A stretch of 64,000 nucleotides of DNA. Origin: Pohlia nutans. Its lineage: Eukaryota > Streptophyta > Bryopsida > Bryales > Mniaceae. The notes below the pieces were generated by a model. It was not told where the DNA came from and did not search any database. It saw only the letters and a program-made list of their open reading frames with translations. Both the position numbers and the translations under genes were made by a program. The stretch lies in assembly GCA_022496805.1 (NCBI GenBank), contig CM040094.1, forward strand, positions 20,049,501 through 20,113,500, in the 5' to 3' direction. This document shows, one piece after another, positions 55,327-64,000 of this stretch. Each line of letters begins with the position of its first letter. The stretch's first letter is position 1.

Positions 55327-58173
55327 ATTGATGCACATGAACCTACTGAATTCGCTAAGCATGTGCCTGTATTACCTTCTGACGTCGTTGTATGCGACGG
55401 AATTCCTCGTTCAAAATAGTATTTTAAAAGCAGTCATTCTACGCAACAATGAAGGTTTCGACGTCGCCAAAGCATTGTGCCAAAACGTTGATCCGGCTGT
55501 CGTTCTTGACAACGACGACAAGCCTCTTGGTGATGATCGAGTTGCTGTCCAAATTCCGGAGTCATTATGCAAGGATGAAGTTCCGTCCGGATGGATGTGG
55601 TCCATTCTCTCATGGGACATAAGACATGTCATCCTAGATGGCGTTAGTCTCTATGACCATGACCAGGCGTATAAGTATAGGGTGGCCATGAAAGCTCTTG
55701 ATCGTAGAGGTCGGAAAGGCGTACATTCCTATGATACCTTTCGTGAAAGAGTGGAGAGTGCTGCCCCCCCCAACAAAGAGGCTCTTTTAGCTCTCGAAGC
55801 AATCATTGCAGTCTCCACTCTCACATGTTGCGAGAGAAATTGCTTGCAGCCCTTTTCGCGCGGGCAGATCCAAGTCATTTGCACTCAACTACACGTGAAC
55901 AATGGAGTATATGCGCGGAAGAAGTGTCTTCTTGAGGTGCATAGGCAGATCCACAGAGATGTCCCTAGCAAGGAGTAGATAACCTTGAAAGGTAGGGAAG
56001 TTTGTCCCGCGGTCTGGTGGACCATTCACGGGATTTCAAAGGCTACCTTTTATAGGTACAGAGATATGGCCAAATGCGGGAAACAAGCTGAGGTGCATGG
56101 GAATGTGGGGTTGAAGAAGCCGCAGCTACATACAATCCAAGCTACTGCCACACTTCGAACGCTAATAGTCTCTGACGCTGACAAAATGACTCACAAATCT
56201 AGAACGCTCCCATCAGGCGAGAAGGTCCCGGCAATGGTTTTGCCGTCTGCTTTTCGTTAGAGTGACCAGTTGAAACACATCAATGAGGCAAATGCTGCTT
56301 TCGATTTGCAGCCAATTTCTTCAACTGGCTTGAGCAACATTCGACGTGCTTCTTTTCCAGAATACGCTCCAAAGGCTCGTGGAGATAGTTTCTCTCGATG
56401 TGGTTTGTGTGATAAATACAGCAGTTGCGGAGCGCGTGCACTCCGCTATTATATGCACAAGAGAAGTGGAACCTGACATTAGATAACCACCTCAGAGCCC
56501 AGAGGGCATATAGGGAACTTTACTATTTCAATCGTACCCTTTCCAAAAATGAGCCTCATAGGATGCTAACCATCATCCATGATAAAATGGATCACTCCAA
56601 GACAGCGTCCCCACACTTTTCGCACAAGACCAAAGCTACTGACTCTTTCATGAGGATGCCTGTAGCTGTTATGGGAATGATCGCTCAAGGACACGGAGAT
56701 GTTCGATATGCGCACTATGGCCTTGACATCTTTCCTACAAATTCAAACCATACCATTGGGTCAATTGCAAAGCTTTTGCGTGATCTTGAAGAACCACCGA
56801 GGAATTCCTCCTGTAAGCTGTTCTCGAAGGAGGATTCGCAATCACCATTAACCAAGGCGGTTCTACAGGGTTCGGAATCTTGCTTGGACTCCCTTCTTCC
56901 CCTACCAGAGGTTTTGGTCCCAGCGCAATCTTTGCCCCGAGTACTGGTCTTGCAGTTGGATAATGCTTCAGGAGACAATAAGAATAGATGGGTCTTTGCC
57001 TTTTGTTCACTCCTCATATACAAAGGCATTTTCCGCGAAGTGTACATCAACTTCCTCATAGTGGGACACACGCACAAAGACATTGATGCCATGTTCGGCC
57101 GATGGAGTGAGAGGTTGAAGACTAATAACTATCCGACAGTTCCAAGACTCATGAAATCCTTCATGGAGTGTGAAGCACACCCTGTGATTCCACATTTTAT
57201 TGAAGAGGTTTCTGATTTCAAGCGTTTCGTTGATGATTATTTAGGCTCAGGCGGCGACTTCTTATCAGGTCATTCCAAATCCCAGCAATTCAAGTTCTAT
57301 ATGGATTCTAGTGGATGGCCTTTGATGGAGTACAAGAATTTGTGTACGAACAAGATCTGGTTGCCAGAGCATCGCAACGGAATTCGCTTGTGGTCTGAAA
57401 CTAAAGACGGGCGTCCAAGAGTTCCTAGGAGTGATCCCCTTCCTCTAGTTCCCCAAAAGATGCGTTCACTTGATGAGATTAATAGAGGTTTGAACGGTTT
57501 TATTGCACACTGGAACGGAATGGCAGAGGATGATCTCTCCGGAGAATTTAGACGGAAGAACGATCCTTTAAAAGATTATTGGAAAGGTGTTAGAACTGCT
57601 CTCGATGTTGCACTGGAGCCATGTGAAAGATTACAACAAGGATTTTGGCCGGGTTCAAGGATCACTCATGACGAGTCTGATCGGATGCGGAGGGAAGGGA
57701 CAGTGCAAGAAGAGGATGCAGAGGATGCACCATTTGTTGGACGTAAACGTGATCGTCCACGCGCTTCATTCCGTGTCAATCGCGATACATTTGCAGGATA
57801 CTTTGTTGCAGTCCGTCCTGCTGACGGTGACGCAAGGCCATTCTGGCTTGCTAGAGCAATAACAAACCCAAGTCCGGATCCAGGTCATTTGCATATGATC
57901 CAAATTCAATATTGGACGTCTGCTTCAGAGCGACACATCAATATGGAAACATATGATGGATGGGACACAAAAAAAGGCAATGTGTGGCGCGAAGATCGAG
58001 CCCTAAACCCAACGTGGTCTAGCACGGACTGTATCATGACTGCTTGGAAGCCACGAATCCGAGTAGGAACCTCTGATCCGAGGGTTGCAATTCCAAAGCA
58101 ACAAATTGACATCATCAAGGCATCAGTGGAAGCTTTTACGGTTGACTCCGGGGATGACACATCTATTTCATGA
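55327..58173 (+). pseudogene. Putative transposase with DKMD / LDNASGDNKN / GHTHKDID motifs
   Basis: An acceptor CTTTTTGCAG at about 55,326 precedes the main exon. The N-terminal part has a Cys-containing region (CCERNCLQPFSRGQI, VCPAVWWTIHGISKATFYRY) with TAG at 55,976, then PSAFR with TAG at 56,258, then SFSRCGLCDKYSSC. A frameshift lies near 56,440. The core has IIHDKMDHSKTASP, VLVLQLDNASGDNKNRWVFA and NFLIVGHTHKDIDAMFGRWS, spaced like acidic catalytic motifs of an RNase-H-type transposase. I associate this signature with the DUF7869 family found in plant, animal and protist elements; the name is from memory. The C-terminus (FWLARAITNPSPDPGHLHMI, YWTSASERHINMETYDGWD) resembles a small chromo/BAH-like tail. 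The palindrome array lies just upstream. Confidence 0.75.
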
Positions 58174-58604
58174 GTAATTCATAGGTATAGAAATTGTCCT
58201 CGTTCTAGGGTGTGGCCAAGACTTTTGAGATGGATGAATGGTTGCTACGTACGTAAGATGTCTTATTTGTACGGTGTGGCGATGAATGCACTTCGCATTT
58301 ACTTATTTTCAGGTGTTTAAATATATATACTTTATCAATTTTATTGAAACAGTTTGGCAATGTATTGATTGTTGATTAGATAGAAACACCAACCCAAAAA
58401 ATGGGCCGGCGTGAATAGAGTGTCCGTTCGTAATGTCAATGACCCGATGCCCACCGGACAAAGGGACATTGGAACAATACTACTCTCTCCTTTCGAGGAT
58501 GGACACTATAGTAACCAAAACAAAGTAACAGTAACAGTACCAAAGTAATGATGGATGTATTCTTTTTTGTATAAAGGTATGTTTAGTGAACGTTTTTATC
58601 GCCA
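58174..58604. other. Non-coding spacer
   Basis: No gene. The 3' untranslated region of the transposase would lie here; no ATCGTCG palindromes occur on this side. Confidence 0.55.
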
Positions 58605-58850
58605 AGTCATGAGTTCTTTGGTTGGTTGGTGAAGGGCGTTGTATCACGATTATGTGGTCCGGGTTTGAAACCAGTTGGGCTCGTTGAGTAGTAGTGTGAT
58701 ATACATGGCTTGGTGCTGCTGGTGAGTTATCATGGCAGGAAAGTTGTACCAACCAACCGGCCCCACCTATCCCCTGAGACAAGCTGAGCTAGTGAATTTA
58801 AAAAAGTGGCTAGCAGTGGTTCTCACCACTAGCCCCCCTCTTTTAATGTA
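58605..58850 (+). mobile_element. Probable tRNA-derived SINE
   Basis: TGGTTGGTTGGTGAAGGGCG resembles an A box and CCGGGTTTGAAACCAG a B box, about 40 bases apart. A tRNA-unrelated body follows, ending near a T-rich stretch at 58,855. No second copy is present to fix its ends. Confidence 0.4.
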
Positions 58851-59027
58851 CTACGTCTGTTGGTATTGTCTGATTATTTTCTATACTTCTTTTATGTAGA
58901 AGGATAGATCCGGTTATTGTATGGCAATGGTATTAATTACTTTGAATTTGTGTTTTATGGAGGTTCGAATGAGATGGAATATTTCAAAGGTTCATTGTTG
59001 TGGCATCCTACTTCATGAATCTAAAAA

Positions 59028-59215
59028 TAGTAATTTCAAATGTGTTTTGGGATTTAAAAGTTTCAATTTATTGAAATGTCTCAATTTAATGAACCCATTT
59101 TATGATCTAAAGTTGCAAAATAGTAATTTCAAATGTATTTTGGCATTTAAAAGTCTCAATTTATTGAAATGTCTCAGTTTAATGAACCCTTCCTCTCGTC
59201 TGAATATAGACAAGA
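59028..59215 (+). repeat. 93-bp two-copy tandem duplication
   Basis: TAGTAATTTCAAATG starts at 59,028 and 59,121. The copies agree at about 90%. The spacing of 31 codons keeps a short frame open (NSNFKC...LLKCL repeated), but AT-rich composition argues against a gene. Confidence 0.85.
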
Positions 59216-59334
59216 TTAAAATGAGACTACAATTTGTCTCATTTTAACGAATAAGGCCTTCCAACGCATAGGCAGCACTTGCTGCAGCCAGCCAATCTAA
59301 AAGATGGCAGAAGGAATGTCAATATCAGCACCCA

Positions 59335-62300
59335 GTGAAAACGGCGGAGGGGAAGGATATAGACTTTGACGACTGTCGAGAGGAGCTAAAGCAATTTAAG
59401 AACAGAAGTGCGCCAATATACATATGGGGGCAAGACGGGGGGCAAGACTTCACGAAAGAGATCGACGTGGATCAGATGATCAATGCACCAATAGAATTTA
59501 AGTACCGCCCATTCCATGAAACATGTTGCAAGAATCTGTTTGAGATTTATTTGACTAGGATACACCCGCCCAAGCAGACCTTGACTCTCATGCCCAAGGT
59601 AGACAAGAAGCCATGCTACTTCGATAATGTAAAAGATGGAGAATTTTACATTATCGATGGGCATCATTCTGTGGTGGCTGCAAAGAAACTGTTGGCTCTT
59701 GATTGAGTTGATCCCGAGCGCCAGAAAACGTACAAGACTTGGCAATGTGACTTCGTGTGGACCGAGAATAAGATGTTGCTGTCAGAGCTGTCACGGCGCA
59801 TAAATAACACCAATCAACACAAGTGGGATTCGCCGGAGTATCTTTTGCACGTGAAGTATTGCCGAGATTTGTGGATCACCTATGGGAGACCAGATCCAAA
59901 GAACCGGGCCGGCAAACCAAGGTCTGAAGCGAGGAAGATCTTCAAGGTGCGCTGGCATAGTACAATTGAATACTAGCATTGTGCCATCTATTCATCTCAA
60001 CTTTTCATTATCAGACTGCATATCACTTGAACCAGTGGTCAATTGACTACTCGCACGATGGAGTTTTGCAGGAATTTCAAGAAAAAGCAGTGGAGACTTT
60101 GAACGCTATGACTTTCAAGAATGCCAGCAAGACCGCCATGGAGTACTAGGGTGAGTTCTTGGTCATTTGTGGATCGGACGACTTGTACAATGGCATCCAC
60201 AACGCATTTGAGTGGTATGAGACAGGCGACCTCGTGAACTCCGACACTGGAAGAAAAATGAAGGTCGACAGCAAAGACAAGTGGGTTCGAAAACTGACCA
60301 AGGCATTCGCATTCAAGTGTTTGCGTGGCTTAGGGACTAACTCACTCCTCGAGCTGGTGCAGAAAATTACTGCCGGCTTGACAGTCAAAGGGGAGCTACT
60401 GAAGGAAGACAATGCAGTTCCCAAAGTGTATTTGGGGAGTACTCGGCCGAGAAGCAAACACTGTTGTAGCTTGAAGGTCTGGACGGACAGAAAAAAGGTG
60501 AAAAATTCCATCATGCGTTGGCTCAATAAGAAGTTGCCCGAGAGTATCTGGGTCAACGACGACGTAGATCGAGTGATTTGGAGCAAATTCAAACGCAAGC
60601 ATGGGTTCAACTCAGCCCACATGGACGAGCTCATCAGGCGAGCAACAAAACTCTTCTTGTTGAGGTCCTTGAAAGTAAGCGACAATCCTAGAAGAGCGCA
60701 AGAGCCCCCCTCGGATGCATTCTTGGCGGAGATGGAGAGAATTTTGGAGAAAGAGCACGTCTTGAACTCCAACATAACTCCGGTACTGAGCAAGATCCTG
60801 GCAGACGGGACACTCTCAAGATTTGCAAAATTTCCAACGCGTCATCTTGTACCCGGCACGATGATGAATTTAACCGACCCTTCTGCATGGTGCATTGTTA
60901 ATTCGGAAGATCTTAATTTTGATGCGGCCATTATGGATTTGCGTGCAATCGACAGATGGCTAGAGCGCGACGATCTGAGTATTGATCGGTGTAATTACGA
61001 GTTCATTCTTTCCAAGATGCTGAACCGGAGCCGCTATCGCAGGTGGCCACCGCATTGGCTGGTAATTCGTCACTGCACAAATGAGAATGAGACCCTTCAG
61101 GCGGTGGATGAGCATTTGAAAGGGTATTTGCATATGGAGAGCCGATATGTGCCAGCGGCACCAGAGACGTACTTCTTCTCCCCCCGAATCATGAAAAAAG
61201 GTAAGGGTGTCACCATCTTCTACTTCTGGAATCCTGAGATGGCAAATGCCATAAATTGGAAGAATGAAGTTCGTGCATCGGAGTCGACAAATCGTGTGGG
61301 ATCTGTAAGGGAGGTCGACTTGCTTGACGACGAACTTAGGATGGAGGTGTACATGCATTTCCTCATGCAACTTCCACACATTGATCATGAGACCAAAGAC
61401 CCACGAACTGTGCTATGTGTGGCTGCTGGGCTGAAGTGCATGATCGCGGCCATGGTACGCTCGTTTGCTTTTGCTAGTAGTCAATTGACCACTGGCATCG
61501 TCTACAGTTATCAGCCACTGAATCTCACCATTATTGACAATTGCTAACCTTCTAAAGTGATGTGCAGATGTTTGATCTCCGACCCGTCACCGTGGGTATG
61601 CCGGAGGATAACTTCCGAGTGTTGGTCAGCAGTCACCAACTCGGCTGCCAACTCCAGAATTTTGAGCACATCTTTCACACGTCCTTGCACACACTGGATG
61701 AGCCAAAGAAATATGGCTCGTGGTTTTCATTGAAGCCTAGTGGGCCATCTGAAGAACCACATAGTTCGGGTGTCCTGCGGCGGGAACTCTAGTCCAAGAA
61801 ATGTGCAGACCAGAGTAGGACTGTTATAAACATAGAGACCGTGGCATCTGGCGCAAGCGATGTAGAATGTGGCGACGACCGTGACGGTGACCGTAGTGAT
61901 GAAGGGGCAGGGACCGAAGGGGAGTGGCCAAATTCTCTCAGGAAACGCAAACGGTTTCTATCGTCCCACGACAGCGACGCGGATGAGCCTTCCGGAACTG
62001 CTTTGCAGTTTGATAATGAAGGGGAAATGAATGATGCCACGAGCCCAACAGCTGCAGCTGCAGCGAGCATTGGAGACGACGCCATTGAGACGAGGGCCGA
62101 GACTCTAACCAAAGCAAAAGATGTAGAGGCCTTGGCAAGAGGCAATGACATGGACGTCGAGAATCCCTATCACTTTTCGCCTCCAGGGGATGCACCAGCG
62201 AAAAAACCCCGGGCCGCGGAGCGAGGGAACGCTGGTTCCCAGCGGAACGGGGCTGGGGAGCACGTTACAGACTGGGGAGCAAGACTGGCAGGGCGGGCAG

Positions 62301-62398
62301 GGCACAGGGCGGGCAGGGGGAGGCGCAAGTCCCCTTGTGACGAGCCCTTAGAGACGAGGCTAGCCCATGGGACCAGAGTTTCTCTCGGGATTCAGTGA
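59335..62398 (+). pseudogene. Three-exon ParB-like gene of a mobile or repeat family
   Basis: Exon 1 (about 59,335-59,946) includes EFYIIDGHHSVVAAKKLLAL, close to the ParB-family signature DGHHR-AA, then ELSRRINNTNQHKWD and YCRDLWITYGRPDPKNR. It ends at GTGCGC. Exon 2 (60,072-61,454) follows TTTTGCAG and ends at GTACGC. Exon 3 begins at 61,568 after TGTGCAG and contains FRVLVSSHQLGCQLQNFEHI. The acidic C-terminus has LRKRKR and KKPR, possible nuclear signals. All junctions keep frame. Stops interrupt it only at TGA 59,704, TAG 60,147 (where Trp fits: EY-stop-GEF) and TAG 61,790. ParB-type folds bind or cut DNA or hydrolyse nucleotides; here Ser replaces the usual Arg after GHH. The start is uncertain and an upstream exon is likely. 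Confidence 0.6.
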
Positions 62399-63221
62399 TT
62401 GTTCTACATGCAGTTAACTATGTAGCGTAGCAGTGAGCTGGGGTCTTTTCTGCAAGTTCCAAGGGTGTACGCATCTCCTTTGGTGTTGCTCATTTCCTCT
62501 TGGGACTACAAGCTCGAATTAAAGGTTCAGAATTAGACCTCACATCGGTCACTTGGTGGTCACTGTGTAGACTATTGATTCAGATGCTTTTCTTTCCACA
62601 GGGTTCAGAGGAGCACTCTTTGGTGCGAGACACGAGGAATTGAATGCGAGAAAGCGAGGGGTTTGATGCTTTAAGGTGGTTGTTGAGGAGAAGGTGTGGA
62701 TTGGAATTTGTAGAAATGGCAACGAATGGCTTTGCCTGGTGGGGAGTTTCTGGTGTTTTTAGGGTTCATAATGAGACGTAATCTAGTCGAGAGTGTCAGT
62801 TTCGTGTGGCAGTGAACTTTGCGCTTCTTGCAAGCGGTGTAAGCGGTCGTGAACGTGTAGAGAGATAGGGTTTGTTTTTGTCGACTTTGCTGGTGACGTT
62901 GCTGATTCATTTCTCTGGACTTCCGTTTCCAATGATCAGATTCTCGCGCTAAAGCGACAGTGTCGGTATTTTTGAATTGCTGGTAAGAGCTGAATGGTGT
63001 TTTGGATCATACCCTGTTGCAGGTTTGTCAGTGGCGTTTGCAAGTAATCACCAAACGGATTTTGAATGGACTGGTTGTTTCTGTAGAAGGCAACTCAGAG
63101 TAGTACAGCTGGTTTATGTTGTCTTTAGCTAATTATCGAATTGGTGATTGTGTTCTTTTTGCAGTACGCTCTTCGGGTAGAACGTCGATGCCCAATGTAG
63201 TGGATTCTCACGCTTGACGAT
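62399..63221. other. Unassigned region downstream of the ParB-like gene
   Basis: Moderate GC content and intron-like features (TTCTTTTTGCAG at about 63,165) but no clear exon with motifs. Confidence 0.4.
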
Positions 63222-63602
63222 TTGTTTCTTCAGAAAAACGAAATGCATTCAGTTGTGGTTTCAGACTGGCGGGCAGCGTCGGCGCTTGATGCCATCACCG
63301 CGAGCACCTCGTATTCTACAAAATATTTGGGGCCTCCTTCTATCTCAACTCGTCAGCAAAGACATGCAGCCAAAGCTTGTGGACGTTCTTTTCGAATAAG
63401 AGGCGCCTGTGGAAACTGGCAACGGATCAACCTTGTGCAAAAAGCTGTTCCACAACTCCAGGTTTGGCCTCTTTCCGGTCGCGCCTTCAGGTTGAAAGTT
63501 GAGGATTCTTTCAAATTCTTAGCGAGCCATAAAGACCGTCGGAGCATCAAGATGAGGCTCATTTCTTATGTTGGATATACACCTTTGCGGGCGGAAAGTT
63601 AG
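63222..63602 (+). CDS. Unrecognised ORF, 126 codons
   Basis: A frame with near-normal coding composition (VVVSDWRAASALDAITASTS, RSFRIRGACGNWQRINLVQK, GRAFRLKVEDSFKFLASHKD). A putative acceptor lies about 50 bp upstream. It may be a last exon of the neighbouring gene or of another element. No family is recognised. Confidence 0.3.
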   Translation: MFLQKNEMHSVVVSDWRAASALDAITASTSYSTKYLGPPSISTRQQRHAAKACGRSFRIRGACGNWQRINLVQKAVPQLQVWPLSGRAFRLKVEDSFKFLASHKDRRSIKMRLISYVGYTPLRAES

Positions 63603-64000
63603 ATTTGTCAATCAGCTTCTTGATTAAATTGCCCTGTGTACAATTAAGGTGGTGATCGCGGGTGAGCACTTGCTCGGAAGGCAATGCTTGATATCTAGGT
63701 TGTTATATTTTCCCCAAAGTAGCAGCACGTGAACTTGGTCGACTGAACCCCGAACCCTGACCCCAGTATTGATAGGAAGGTGTGCTTGAGCTCTGCTACT
63801 AGTGTGCTTTTTGAAAAACTGTTGGGCTTTTTGTGAGCAGGATGTGCGTGCGAACACACTGTTCAAGTCTCCATGGCCTGTCTACCCTTTGTTATCCGTG
63901 CTCTTGTGCCCTTATGGAGGACGTAGTGGACAAATTAGGTGTTTATCGACATCATCGGTTTGGAGAAGATCATCCACGCGTGCCGAAGCTCCAGGTGTGT
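63603..64000. other. Window end, nothing assigned
   Basis: No supported feature in the last 400 bp. Confidence 0.5.

Noticed and set aside
45053..62398. Reassigned stop codons (alternative nuclear code)
   Set aside because: All three stop codons occur in frame, often where Trp, Arg or Gln is expected, so no single reassignment explains them. Mutational decay fits better.

Overview
The window looks like nuclear DNA of a large, repeat-rich streptophyte (green plant lineage). It carries a Ty1/copia element of plant type, MULE transposases with a SWIM zinc finger, GT...AG introns, tRNA-like SINE heads and long AT-rich gene-free stretches. A DD34E Tc1 element, unusual transposase families and a half-tRNA-primed copia element point away from flowering plants and towards a charophyte alga (a Chara-like genome fits well) or an early-diverging land plant. 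That assignment is inference. No complete, obviously functional host gene was found. The one recognisable host gene is a C-terminal fragment of KRR1 at about 15 kb.

Layout. 0-6.4 kb: a complete but dead copia retrotransposon with LTRs, PBS, PPT and a 5-bp target duplication, holding a nested inverted solo LTR. 9.06-10.65 kb: a Tc1 element with TA duplication and near-perfect TIRs. 12.7-13.2 kb: a GC-rich island. 14.9-15.5 kb: KRR1 fragment. 16-22 kb: AT-rich non-coding DNA with perfect hairpins and a 179-bp satellite. 22.35-43.1 kb: a nested complex bounded by inverted repeats built on GAGCGGAGAGC. It contains a MULE pseudogene split by about 13.7 kb, inverted duplications, and a 127-bp satellite array whose units each carry a palindrome. 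That array is broken by a 7.4-kb insertion with a CCGG-rich gag-like element, itself broken by a 1.95-kb TA-flanked element. 43.1-44.86 kb: a second 3' copy of the CCGG-rich element. 45.05-49.0 kb: a nearly full-length MULE transposase. 49.5-51.5 kb (minus strand): an FCP1/NIF phosphatase-like gene and a coiled-coil gene. 54.06-55.2 kb: about 17 copies of a palindrome with arms TATCGTCG and CGACGATA, followed at 55.3-58.2 kb by a transposase with the DKMD / LDNASGDNKN / GHTHKDID motifs. 59.3-62.4 kb: a three-exon gene with a ParB-like motif.

Two themes stand out. First, distinct short palindromes have multiplied within particular regions, and one of them also occurs in frame inside a coding sequence. 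Second, the large transposon genes are broken mainly by single in-frame stops explicable by C-to-T or G-to-A change, with few frameshifts, as expected of methylated, silenced elements. All calls come from reading sequence and supplied translations; no database search was run.
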